20,590 nt of DNA. Origin: CAXSDR01 sp964236445 (GTDB taxonomy: Bacteria; Actinomycetota; Actinomycetes; Motilibacterales; Motilibacteraceae). The translations under genes were made by a program, and so were the position numbers. The stretch covers positions 1-20,590 of the forward strand of contig CAXSDR010000068.1 in assembly GCA_964236445.1 (NCBI GenBank). The letters run 5' to 3'. Shown here piece by piece: positions 13,972 to 20,590 of the stretch. Under the pieces are notes generated by a model that did no database searches, had not been told where the DNA came from, and saw only the letters and a program-made list of their open reading frames with translations. Numbering within the stretch: the first letter of the stretch is position 1; the number at the start of each line of letters is the position of its first letter.

Positions 13972-14852
13972 GCGCCGCGCTCGATCGGCACGCGCACGCT
14001 GTTGCCCCACTCGGTCCACGAACCGTCATAGTTGCGCACGCGCTCGTGGCCCAGCAGGTGCGTCAGGACGAACCACGTGTGCGAGGAGCGTTCGCCGATC
14101 CGGCAGTAGACGACGGTGTCGGAGTCGACCGCCAGACCGGCCTCGCCTTCATAGAGGCTGCGCAGCTCCTCGACCGGCCGGAAGCGGCCGTCCGCGTTCG
14201 TGGCCTTGGCCCAGGGCACGTTGCGGGCACCGGGAATGTGCCCTCCACGCATGGCGCCTTCCTGCGGATAGTCGGGCATGTGCAGCAGCTCACCGGAGAA
14301 CTCGCCGGGGGACCGTACGTCGATCATCGGCGCCCCGAGATGAGAGAGCACGTCGGCCTGGAACGCGCGCACGGTCGCGTCGTCGCGCGGTGCCTCGGGA
14401 TAGCTGCTCGGTTCGCGAGGCGCGATGTCCGTCGTCATGGGGCGGTTCTCCGCAAGCCATGCGGCGCGGCCGCCGTCGAGCAGGCGGACGTCGGGGTGCC
14501 CGAAGAGCGTGAACACCCACAGCGCGTACGCCGCCCACCAGTTGCTGCGGTCGCCGTAGATGACCACGGTGCTCTCGCGCGAGATGCCCTTGGCCGACAT
14601 GAGCGCCGCGAAGGCGGCACCGTCGACATAGTCGCGCGTGAGGGGGTCGTTCAGATCGGTGTGCCAGTCGACCTTCACCGCGCCGGGGATGTGACCCGTC
14701 TCGTAGAGCAGGACGTCCTCGTCGGACTCGACCACCACCAGGTCGATCTCGCAGCCGTCCGCCAGCTGGTCCGCCAGCCAGGCCGTGGTCACCAACCTCG
14801 CAGGGTGGGCATAGGCGGCGAGCTTGGGGTCGGGGTCGACCGGCAGCGTCAC
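13968..14852 (-). CDS. sseA: Two-domain sulfurtransferase (thiosulfate/3-mercaptopyruvate type)
   Basis: This 294-residue enzyme transfers sulfane sulfur from thiosulfate or 3-mercaptopyruvate to an acceptor. It has two rhodanese domains. The N-terminal one (about 15-145) is inactive, with YGDRSNWWA where a catalytic loop would lie (Asp101 at the usual cysteine position). The C-terminal one (about 165-290) carries CRIGERSSH with catalytic Cys250. Rhodanese signatures GHIPGAV (53-59) and GGHIPGARNVPW (203-214) are present in the two domains. The start is GTG 14852 with GGAG about eight bases upstream. It overlaps sufE downstream, which points to SufE as the physiological acceptor. The substrate preference cannot be decided by eye. 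Confidence 0.94.
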   Translation of the reverse strand: MTLPVDPDPKLAAYAHPARLVTTAWLADQLADGCEIDLVVVESDEDVLLYETGHIPGAVKVDWHTDLNDPLTRDYVDGAAFAALMSAKGISRESTVVIYGDRSNWWAAYALWVFTLFGHPDVRLLDGGRAAWLAENRPMTTDIAPREPSSYPEAPRDDATVRAFQADVLSHLGAPMIDVRSPGEFSGELLHMPDYPQEGAMRGGHIPGARNVPWAKATNADGRFRPVEELRSLYEGEAGLAVDSDTVVYCRIGERSSHTWFVLTHLLGHERVRNYDGSWTEWGNSVRVPIERGA

Positions 14853-14920
14853 GAGGGTCTCCGTTTCGGGGCAGGCGGGTGGCTGCCCCAGTCAACGCGA
14901 GAGCACCGACAGACCTTCCG

Positions 14921-14926
14921 TAGGGT
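14921..14926 (+). promoter_or_regulatory. -10 box for leaderless serine hydrolase gene
   Basis: TAGGGT (TAnnnT type) ends six bases before GTG 14933, the same geometry as the kinase gene. There is no Shine-Dalgarno sequence, which supports leaderless translation. I see no convincing -35 hexamer. Confidence 0.5.
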
Positions 14927-14932
14927 CTCCTC

Positions 14933-15778
14933 GTGGTCGACGATCCCGTGCTCGCAGCTGTCCTGTCCTCGACGGAGCGGTGGCCGGTCGGGACCGTCAG
15001 CGTCGCGGTGCTGGCAGCGGGGGTGCCGGCACGGGGCGAGGCCGACATCGTCTGGCACGGCGACCCCGACCGGCGCTTCGCGCTGGCCTCGGTCACCAAG
15101 CTGCTCACCGCCTACGCCGTGCTTCTCGCCGTCGAGGAAGGCGCCCTCGAGCTGGCCGAGCCCGCAGGCCCGCCCGGATCGACCGTGCGGCACCTGCTCG
15201 CGCACGCCAGCGGCCTGCCCGCCGACGGGCAGGTGGCGGTCGCTGCGCCCGGCGTGCGGCGGGTCTACAGCAACACCGGCTACGAGACACTGGCACGCCA
15301 CCTCGAAGCTGCGGTCGGAAGCAGCCTGGCTGACTACCTCGCCGAGGGCGTGCTCGCCCCGCTGCGGATGCAGGCGACCGAGCTCGTCGGTTCGGCGGCC
15401 CACGGGGCTGTGTCCACGACGCGTGACCTGGCTCGCTTCTCGGCCGAGCTGCGCTCGCCCCGCGTGCTGCACTCCTCGACCCTTGCCTCGGCGACGACGG
15501 TCGCCTTTGCGGGCCTAGTCGGCGTGGTGCCCGGCTTCGGTCGCCAGGACCCCAACGACTGGGGTCTCGGCCCCGAGATCCACGCGGCGAAGCGCCCGCA
15601 CTGGATGGCGCCCAGCAGCAGTCCCCGGACCTTCGGGCACTTCGGCCGGGCCGGCACGTTCCTGTGGCTCGACCCTGCGTCGGGCCTCGCTGTCGTGTGC
15701 CTGACCGACACGCCGTTCAGTGACTGGGCGGTGCACGCGTGGCCGGAATTCAACGAGGCCGTGGTCCGTGCCTGCTGA
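14933..15778 (+). CDS. Beta-lactamase-fold serine hydrolase (class C/PBP-like)
   Basis: This 281-residue protein has the active-site motifs of the beta-lactamase/D-alanyl carboxypeptidase superfamily: SVTK (Ser-x-x-Lys, about residues 53-56), HLLAHASGLP, YSNTGYE (Tyr-x-Asn) and GHFGRAGTF (His-x-Gly in place of Lys-Thr-Gly). There is no signal peptide or membrane helix, so it probably acts in the cytoplasm. That, together with HxG, favours an esterase, amidase or peptidase-like role over antibiotic resistance. GTG 14933 is chosen from the leaderless -10 box. It is divergent from sseA with an 80-base gap and stands alone on the plus strand. The natural substrate is unknown. Confidence 0.9.
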   Translation: MVDDPVLAAVLSSTERWPVGTVSVAVLAAGVPARGEADIVWHGDPDRRFALASVTKLLTAYAVLLAVEEGALELAEPAGPPGSTVRHLLAHASGLPADGQVAVAAPGVRRVYSNTGYETLARHLEAAVGSSLADYLAEGVLAPLRMQATELVGSAAHGAVSTTRDLARFSAELRSPRVLHSSTLASATTVAFAGLVGVVPGFGRQDPNDWGLGPEIHAAKRPHWMAPSSSPRTFGHFGRAGTFLWLDPASGLAVVCLTDTPFSDWAVHAWPEFNEAVVRAC

Positions 15779-15785
15779 ACCACCT

Positions 15786-15816
15786 CGGGCGGTACGACCC
15801 CCGTGCGCACCGCCCG
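15786..15816. terminator. Candidate bidirectional terminator between convergent genes
   Basis: CGGGCGGT (15786-15793) and ACCGCCCG (15809-15816) form a perfect 8-bp inverted repeat with a 15-base loop. It sits in the 57-base gap where the serine hydrolase and HAAS genes converge. No T tract is present on either side, as is common in high-GC actinobacteria. Confidence 0.45.
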
Positions 15817-15835
15817 CCGCTGGCATCGTGCCCGG

Positions 15836-16954
15836 TCAGCGGGCGCTCGCGCGGGGGACGGGACCTACCTTTCTTCGCGCGGCTGACCCGGGTGCCGTGA
15901 CACCGGCGGATGCGCCCGGCCCGGCGGTCGTCGCGAGCGGGCTGGCCGAGCTCGAGGCGGCCGGTGACGCCGTGGTCGCCGTTGGTGTCGGGTCGGCGCC
16001 GGTCGCGCCGGTCGGTGGCGCGGTCGGGGACTGCAGTCCCGTCGCCGGGTCCACGACGTCGAAGCGACGCGGATAGCTGTTGTGCACCACGTTGCCTGCG
16101 GCGTCGCGTTCGGGATGGATCACCAGCTCCCGACCCATGTCGTCGCTCCCGAGGTCGGCGAGGTTGTCCAGCGGAAGGCCGTCCTGGGTGTAGATCAGTG
16201 CGCCGTCGATCCGCTTGCCGTCCGGCGACCGTGCCTCCAGGTTCGTCACCGGGTTGCCGTTGCGGTCGAGGACCAGCGCCTGGCCGTGCTGGTTCTGCCC
16301 TGGAGCGACCGCCGCGGGGCTGACGACGTAGTTGTAGGTCGTGCGGCCGACCAGCCCTGCTGCAGCAAGGGCTCCCGCCATCAGGACAAGGGCGTTCAGG
16401 GCCACCCAGGCGTCGCGGTAGCGCGCTGGCCGCTCACGCTGGCCCAGCCGCACCGAGGTGGCACTCAACAGGACGAGGGCGACGAACCCGAGGAGCCGTG
16501 ACTCGCCGATGCGCGGAATGACCACCGAGAAGGCGCCAAAGGGCCGGAACCCCGACATCGCCGCCAGCGTGAGCACCACGAGCCAGGCGCGAACCAGCCA
16601 CCAGGCCGGCCGAAGCGTGGGGATATAGGCAGCGAGCTCGGCTCCGAGCCGGGTGCCTCGGGCCCGGGTGTAGAGCCGACGGAGCTGCTCGTCCACAGGC
16701 ACGACAGCGGGGCGCTGGCCGGCGGGCGGCAGGTCGAGCGAGGCTCGCAACTCCTGTGCGTAGGCCTGCGGCGAGCCCAGTCGCTCCGCGAGCGGGCCGT
16801 CACCTTCGGCGGCGACCTCCCGGAGATGGTCGACGAGGTCCTCGAGCAGCTCCTCCCGGTGCGCCGGTGCGACATCGAGAAGAGCAGACCGCACCGCGTC
16901 GGCGTAGCGCTGCACCTCTGCCGGGTCCGTGCGCCCATGGGCCGTGGTGTTCAT
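15836..16954 (-). CDS. HAAS-domain membrane protein
   Basis: This 372-residue integral membrane protein is encoded with a PadR regulator. The N-terminal helical segment (about 10-75: VQRYADAVRSALLDVAPAHREELLEDLVDHL ... RLGSPQAYAQELR, given in parts) has the pattern of HAAS/DUF1700 domains, which occur next to PadR-type regulators. Three hydrophobic helices follow (about 115-135, 150-165, 185-205). A soluble C-terminal half with a YNYVVSPAAVAPGQ segment and a VLDRNGNPVTNL motif comes next, then a 60-residue Pro/Ala/Thr/Ser-rich tail ending in basic residues. ATG 16954 overlaps the padR stop (ATGA). It probably senses or buffers an envelope signal linked to PadR control; the exact role is unknown. 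Confidence 0.82.
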   Translation of the reverse strand: MNTTAHGRTDPAEVQRYADAVRSALLDVAPAHREELLEDLVDHLREVAAEGDGPLAERLGSPQAYAQELRASLDLPPAGQRPAVVPVDEQLRRLYTRARGTRLGAELAAYIPTLRPAWWLVRAWLVVLTLAAMSGFRPFGAFSVVIPRIGESRLLGFVALVLLSATSVRLGQRERPARYRDAWVALNALVLMAGALAAAGLVGRTTYNYVVSPAAVAPGQNQHGQALVLDRNGNPVTNLEARSPDGKRIDGALIYTQDGLPLDNLADLGSDDMGRELVIHPERDAAGNVVHNSYPRRFDVVDPATGLQSPTAPPTGATGADPTPTATTASPAASSSASPLATTAGPGASAGVTAPGSAARRKVGPVPRASAR

Positions 16955-17277
16955 GCCGCCTCCTTGTTCACCAGCGCGTTGATGGCTTCGCTGAACACCT
17001 GCCAGGTCTTTGCCGCCTGCTCGAGCGAGTCACGGCCCGAGCGGTTGAGCCCGTAGTACTTGCGGTGCGGTCCCTCTTCACTCGGTACGACGTACGACGT
17101 CAGGTGCCCGTTGGCATAGAGCCGCCGCAGCGTGCCGTAGACCGAAGCGTCTCCTACTCCGTCGAGACCGGCCGACCGCAGCCGCTGCACGATGTCGTAG
17201 CCGTAGCCGTCGCCGTGTCTGAGCACGGCCAGCACGGCGAGGTCGAGAGCTCCTTTGAGCAGTTGGCTCGTGTCCAT
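16951..17277 (-). CDS. PadR-family transcriptional regulator
   Basis: This 108-residue winged-helix repressor begins MDTSQLLKGALDLAVLAVL. The HGDGYGYDIVQRL segment and DASVYGTLRRLYANGHL recognition region are hallmark PadR features. The wing SYVVPSEEGPHRKYYGLNRSG is followed by a C-terminal dimerisation helix, as in the short PadR-s1 class. ATG 17277 is preferred over GTG 17283, because AGGAGG (17288-17283) lies five bases before the ATG and overlaps the GTG. The stop overlaps the HAAS gene start, a conserved PadR-HAAS arrangement. A palindrome and -10 box directly upstream suggest autoregulation. Confidence 0.93.
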   Translation of the reverse strand: MDTSQLLKGALDLAVLAVLRHGDGYGYDIVQRLRSAGLDGVGDASVYGTLRRLYANGHLTSYVVPSEEGPHRKYYGLNRSGRDSLEQAAKTWQVFSEAINALVNKEAA

Positions 17278-17300
17278 GCGCACCTCCTAGTGCGCGCCGC

Positions 17301-17324
17301 ACACTACCGCATGATGCGTTGTAG
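17301..17324 (-). promoter_or_regulatory. padR promoter with candidate operator
   Basis: TAGTGT (17306-17301, minus) is a TAnnnT -10 box 12 bases before the AGGAGG site. Directly upstream is the perfect 11-base palindrome CGCATGATGCG (17308-17318), flanked by CTAC (17304-17307) and GTAG (17321-17324), which places a dyad between the -10 and the presumed -35 region. A PadR dimer bound here would block RNA polymerase; this is inference. Confidence 0.45.
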
Positions 17325-17339
17325 CGGTCGACGACACGG

Positions 17340-18891
17340 TCATGGCCCTGTCGACCGCACCGGGCCGACGTGGATCTGCCGGACGGTCTCGACGGAGTCG
17401 ACCTGCCCGGCCGTCTTGTCGGGGCGGTGCCGCACGACACGGGCGAAGCGCAGTGCCATGCCGCCGGGATAGCGCGTCGAGGTCTGCACGCCGTCGAACG
17501 CGATCTCGACGACCAGCTCGGGGCGCACCACCACGCCCCAGGGCTCGGCCCGGGTCGCCAGCTCGCCCAGCCGCTCGGTCTGCCAGGCGAGCATCGCGTC
17601 GGTGAGCCCTTTGAACGTCTTGCCCAGCATGACGAAGCCGTCCGCGTCGGCCGCGCGGGCGCCGAGGTGCAGGTTGGACAGCGTGCCCGCGCGTCGGCCG
17701 TGGCCCCACTCGGCTGCGAGCACCACCAGGTCGACGGTGTGCACCGGTTTCACCTTGCGCCAGGACGCCCCTCGGCGACCGGCTTCATAGGGCGCGGATA
17801 GGTCCTTGACGACCACACCCTCGTGGCCGCGCCAACGACTGCGCCGCGAAGGACTCGGCCTCGTCGAGATCGCTGGTGACGAGCCGGCGCACGCGCAGCG
17901 ATGCCGGCACGAACTGCGCGAGGCGCTCCATGCGTTCGCTAGCCGGACATCCCATGAGGTCGTCGCCCTGGACGTGGAGGATGTCGAAGAAGGCCACCGC
18001 GAGCGGGATGTCCCGCGAGGCCGCCGTGACGTCGACACGTGAGCCGGTGCGGCCGGCGGTCTCCTGAAACCGGCGGGGTCGCCCGTCATCGGTCAAGGCG
18101 AGCACCTCGCCGTCCAGGACGATCGACGTCAGGCCGAGGCTCGTGACGGCGGCGACGACCTCGGGCAGCCGGGCGGTCACGTCGTCGAGCGAGCGCGTGA
18201 ACAGCGTCACCACTGCGCGGTCCGCGTGCGCCTGGATCCTGATGCCGTCGAGCTTCTCCTCGACGGCCACAGCGCCGCCGGCCGACATGGCGGCCGCCAA
18301 CGAGGAGGCGGGCGACGCGAGCATGGGCTGCACGGGTCGGCCCACTTCGAGCGTGAAGGTGGCGAGCGCGGCGACGCCGTCGACCGCCAGCGCCCGAGCC
18401 ACCGGCCCCGGGGCTCCCTGCACCATCACGGCGTGGCGCACGTCGGTCGCGGGCAGGCCGTGCGCTGCGGCCAGCCCCTCGACCACCATGGCGGCCAGGG
18501 CGCCTTGGCGCAGCTCGCCCGTCAGCAGCGCCGTGACGAAGCGTTGCTCCTCCTCCGTGCAGCGACCCAGCAGCGAGTCCAGCAGGGCGCGTCGCCGATC
18601 CTTGGCGCCCGGCCCCGCCACCGCGGCGAGCCGGTCGAGCCAGTCGTGCAGCTCGGTGACGGTCACGCTCGCCGCCTCAGCGGGCGGTGCGACGACCTGC
18701 AGGGACGCCCAGCCCACGCCCGTACGCCGCTGTAGCGGCTCACCGCTGAGGTAGGCCACCACCAGGGCGACCTCGTCGGGCGTGGCGGTGCTGATGGTGT
18801 CGGCGAGCCGCGCCACCTTCGCGCGGCGCGACCGAGTGGCGCCGACGTCGGCGGACGCGGTCGCGAGGTCGTGCAGCAGCAAGGGCGCCAT
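17340..18891 (-). pseudogene. ligB: ATP-dependent DNA ligase (LigB-type), frameshifted
   Basis: Two overlapping minus-strand frames together make one ligase of about 515 residues closely resembling mycobacterial LigB. The N-terminal part (18891 to about 17833) runs from MAPLLLHDLATAS through the DNA-binding domain (GVGWASL, GELRQGA) to the nucleotidyl-transfer motif VEEKLDGIRIQAH with adenylation Lys213, and RSLDDVTARLPE. It leaves frame after AAQSLAR. The C-terminal part (about 17830 to 17340) resumes with GHEGVVVKDLSAPY, WRKVKPVHTVDLVVLAAEWG and the OB-fold end YPGGMALRFARVV. The joint lies in a GCGCGG stretch at 17827-17833, where one extra GC would restore LARGHEGVV. Without repair, translation ends at 17785 (368 residues, missing motif V and the OB domain), so the product should be inactive. 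ATG 18906 is an alternative start. A sequencing error in this GC repeat is possible. Confidence 0.85.
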
Positions 18892-18968
18892 GCCGCCATG
18901 GTGCATCGGGGCACCGACAGGTTGGCCGGCGCGTCGTCTGGGCCACACGGAACCGGCCCGAATCCGCA

Positions 18969-18992
18969 GACCGGTCGGGAGAGGCCCCGGTC
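18969..18992 (-). terminator. Possible terminator at the end of the sigma factor gene
   Basis: GACCGG (18969-18974) and CCGGTC (18987-18992) form a 6-bp inverted repeat with a 12-base loop, overlapping the sigma factor stop codon (18993-18991). There is no T tract. It would separate the sigma gene from ligB downstream. The signal is weak. Confidence 0.25.
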
Positions 18993-19569
18993 AGGCCGAG
19001 AGTGCCAGCGCGCCCCGGCGCGGTGCGCGGTGGGCCAGCGACTCGCGCAGCGCGGCCCGACCGCGGTGCAGCCTGCTCCGGACGGTGCCCTGCCGCACTC
19101 CTAGCAGGTCCGCGGCCTCCGCGTGCCCCATGCCCTCGACATCACAGAGGACGATCGCTGCGCGGTAGGGCGCGGGGAGCGCGCAGAGTGCACGCGCGAC
19201 GTCGACGTCGAGGTGGCTGGCCTCCCAGGCATCTTCAGTGCTCGACCCCGGGCGGGCGCCCTGGGCGGCAACGAGGTCGTCGTGCTCCACGGGGTCGATG
19301 ACGATCCTTGCCCTCCTGCGCCACCGGTCGCGGCACAGGTTGACCGTGATGCGACTGACCCAGGCGTCGAAGTTGCCGTCGGTGTAGGTGTGCAGGGACG
19401 CGAATATCCGGACGAACACGTCGTGGGTGAGGTCGTCCGCGTCGACCGCTGTGCCAGTGAGGCGGTAGGCCAGCCGGTGCACGCGAGGCTGCTGCTCACG
19501 CACGATCCGCTCCCAGTCAGCCGGGCCGAAGTGCGCGCGGACCGGGCTCGGGCCGTCCGACACGGACAT
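18991..19569 (-). CDS. sigE: ECF RNA polymerase sigma factor (SigE-like)
   Basis: This 192-residue ECF sigma factor directs RNA polymerase to stress promoters. Region 2 (about 20-90) contains QPRVHRLAYRLTG, DADDLTHDVFVRIFASLHTY and FDAWVSRITVNLCRDRWRR, matching SigE-type proteins. Region 4 (about 125-178) has LPAPYRAAIVLCDVEGMGHAEAADLLGV (given in parts) and the recognition helix GTVRSRLHRGRAALR. The start is uncertain: ATG 19569 gives a family-like beginning, and an in-frame ATG at 19617 would add 16 residues. Neither has a ribosome binding site. SigE genes are often followed by an anti-sigma gene; here the next gene in the same direction is ligB, so no obvious anti-sigma partner is present. 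Confidence 0.92.
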   Translation of the reverse strand: MSVSDGPSPVRAHFGPADWERIVREQQPRVHRLAYRLTGTAVDADDLTHDVFVRIFASLHTYTDGNFDAWVSRITVNLCRDRWRRRARIVIDPVEHDDLVAAQGARPGSSTEDAWEASHLDVDVARALCALPAPYRAAIVLCDVEGMGHAEAADLLGVRQGTVRSRLHRGRAALRESLAHRAPRRGALALSA

Positions 19570-19675
19570 GTTGGAGGGATCTGTGCCGGTCACGTACGGT
19601 GCCGCGGGCGCTGCCATGCGGCTACTCAACCGGCCCGCCGCGAAAGGTCGCGTAAAGCGTCCGGGGGAGTGCGGG

Positions 19676-19681
19676 TACGGT
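19676..19681 (+). promoter_or_regulatory. Possible -10 box of the tRNA-Trp gene
   Basis: TACGGT (TAnnnT) lies 28 bases before the tRNA. TAAAGC occurs 17 bases upstream (19653-19658) but is a poor -35. The placement is reasonable and the support is weak. Confidence 0.35.
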
Positions 19682-19709
19682 GTGACCCGCGCGGATGAAG
19701 GTCCGCCCG

Positions 19710-19782
<73 letters not shown>

Positions 19783-19990
19783 CAACACCCACCCGGTAGT
19801 CGCGGCAGACTTGCTTTTCCCAGCAGTTCGACCGACAATCGGCGCGTGCACCAGTGCCTGATCGGAGCCAGCTGTCGTCGGGACCGCCCGACGCCCGGCC
19901 GTGCGCGCCCGAAGCCTCGCCACTGACCCGGAGCCCTCTCGGAGCGGTCCTGACCCAGCCCTGTTGCTGCGTCGAGCGAGGACATCGCCC

Positions 19991-20389
19991 ATGAGCGCCA
20001 CCGTGCACCAGAACCTTCCTCCGACCCCGTTGGTCGCGCTCTGCCCTGAGCTGCCGGGCGTGCAAGGCCCCCGTGGTGCACCGCCCGGCGCAGTGAGCCC
20101 TCGCGCGGCCTTCCAGGACCTCCTGCTCGGTCGCGCCGTGCTCGTCGACGCGACAGCGTCCGGGGCACTGCCGGCCGCTCGGCTGCGTGAGCTGCGCACC
20201 ATGCCCGAGTCGCAGCTCGTGCACGTTCTCGGTCGCGACGACGAGCACGGCCAGCAGGTGGCGGACTCCGTGCGCCAGGCCGTCGGAGGCCTCACGGTGT
20301 CAGCCGTACGCGGGGGCCACCCCGGGTGGCTGGAGCACGGGATGCCGGATCTTCCACGCCGGGTTGACGCCGCAGCGATCCTGGACTAG
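19991..20389 (+). CDS. Degenerate rhodanese-like protein without catalytic cysteine
   Basis: This 132-residue protein has a C-terminal half following a rhodanese fold outline. LLLGRAVLVDATASGALPAARLRE corresponds to the opening strand and helix (given in parts), QLVHVLGRDDEHGQQVADSVR to the strand and active-site loop, and GLTVSAVRGGHPGWLEHGMP to the final Gly-Gly-x-x-x-W element. The active-site loop reads VLGRDDEHG, so the persulfide-forming Cys is missing and sulfur transfer is unlikely. The first 40 residues are Pro-rich (PPTPLVALCPELPGVQGP). ATG 19991 is supported by AGGA (19979-19982). The stop codon TAG (20387-20389) is part of the -10 box of the rRNA promoter. Function is unknown; assignment to the rhodanese fold is moderate. 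Confidence 0.75.
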   Translation: MSATVHQNLPPTPLVALCPELPGVQGPRGAPPGAVSPRAAFQDLLLGRAVLVDATASGALPAARLRELRTMPESQLVHVLGRDDEHGQQVADSVRQAVGGLTVSAVRGGHPGWLEHGMPDLPRRVDAAAILD

Positions 20390-20392
20390 GTT
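20364..20392 (+). promoter_or_regulatory. Strong rRNA operon promoter (P1)
   Basis: TTGACG (20364-20369) and TAGGTT (20387-20392) are separated by exactly 17 bases, the best housekeeping promoter in the window. It lies inside the 3' end of the rhodanese-like gene, and the first three bases of the -10 box are that gene's stop codon. Transcription should start near 20399 and run into the rRNA leader. A weaker second candidate is TTGTTC (20484-20489) with GAAAAT (20507-20512), also at 17 bases. Confidence 0.7.
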
Positions 20393-20425
20393 CTCTTTTC
20401 GCGCCCCGAGAGAGGAACGGACGGG

Positions 20426-20441
20426 CCGGAGCTTGCTCCGG
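20426..20441 (+). other. Hairpin with CUUG tetraloop in the rRNA leader
   Basis: CCGGAG (20426-20431) and CTCCGG (20436-20441) enclose CTTG, a G(CUUG)C-closed tetraloop known to be very stable in RNA. It lies about 30 bases into the predicted rRNA leader and 37 bases past the rhodanese-like stop codon. It could terminate that gene or be a leader element. No T tract follows. Confidence 0.5.
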
Positions 20442-20467
20442 ACGGCTGGTCTCCGGGAAGCGCCACA

Positions 20468-20491
20468 GCGAACAGATGATAACTTGTTCGC
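20468..20491 (+). other. Inverted repeat in the rRNA leader
   Basis: GCGAACA (20468-20474) and TGTTCGC (20485-20491) form a perfect 7-bp inverted repeat around a 10-base A/T-richer spacer. It may be an RNA hairpin in the leader or a protein-binding dyad near a possible second promoter. The A/T content stands out in this GC-rich window. Confidence 0.4.
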
Positions 20492-20551
20492 AGCAAGACA
20501 AGCCCTGAAAATGTGGGTCCTCGGACCCGCTGATCGGTGTGCGTGCGTATC

Positions 20552-20570
20552 TTGAGAACTCAACAGCGTG
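20552..20570 (+). promoter_or_regulatory. Conserved actinobacterial rRNA leader motif (boxA-type antitermination region)
   Basis: TTGAGAACTCAACAGCGTG closely resembles the leader element found shortly before 16S rRNA in mycobacteria and streptomycetes (TTTGAGAACTCAA...GTG), linked to Nus-factor antitermination and processing. It identifies the right edge of the window as the leader of a ribosomal RNA operon. The 16S gene itself is not in the window. Confidence 0.8.
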
Positions 20571-20590
20571 TCGAGATCGATGCCATTTGT

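Noticed and set aside
14933..15778. Antibiotic-resistance beta-lactamase
   Set aside because: It has no signal peptide and His-x-Gly in place of Lys-Thr-Gly, so resistance is not supported.

Overview
The window is a very GC-rich, densely coded chromosomal segment from an actinobacterium. Supporting signs are the strong GC bias, frequent GTG starts, 4-bp ATGA/GTGA gene overlaps, -10 boxes placed right against start codons (leaderless transcripts), a FurA-catalase operon, a LigB-type ATP-dependent ligase, a PadR-HAAS pair, an ECF sigma factor close to SigE, and an actinobacterial rRNA leader at the right edge. I cannot assign a genus; a Micrococcales (Intrasporangiaceae-like) or Propionibacteriales background is a guess. 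I see no mobile element, CRISPR array or phage gene.

Layout. 1-3633 (+): the end of an ABC-uptake operon, with the last bases of one permease, a second permease, a BMP-family lipoprotein, then two cysteine-hydrolase-fold proteins. The second closely resembles biuret amidohydrolase with Asp-Lys-Cys intact. The first is a paralog in which all three catalytic positions are replaced. 3603-6270 (-): a spermidine-synthase-like protein and a DEAD-box helicase, separated by a leader with G-quadruplex and hairpin potential. 6480-10166 (+): a FadR-type GntR regulator overlapping an MFS transporter, then a Ser/Thr kinase with a multi-helix membrane tail. 10185-14852 (-): a VOC/glyoxalase-like protein, a 450-base gap with a 15-bp hairpin, catalase preceded by a Fur regulator with a palindromic operator, then an overlapping SufE/SseA pair. 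14933-15778 (+): a beta-lactamase-fold serine hydrolase. 15836-18891 (-): a HAAS-domain membrane protein with its PadR regulator, then a LigB-type DNA ligase broken by what looks like a 2-base loss. 18991-19569 (-): an ECF sigma factor. 19710-20590 (+): tRNA-Trp, a degenerate rhodanese-like protein, and the promoter and leader of a ribosomal RNA operon whose 16S gene should start just past the window.

How they work together. The left operon reads as an import-and-hydrolyse module for a small ureide or amide such as biuret: lipoprotein capture, permeation, then amide hydrolysis, with a catalytically dead partner of unknown role. Fur-Kat is a self-contained peroxide response, SseA-SufE a sulfur-transfer pair, and PadR-HAAS an envelope-signalling pair. 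The most notable observations are the dead/active hydrolase pair, the frameshifted ligB, the G-quadruplex/hairpin leader, the GntR palindrome across its own start codon, and the rRNA promoter whose -10 box contains a protein stop codon.
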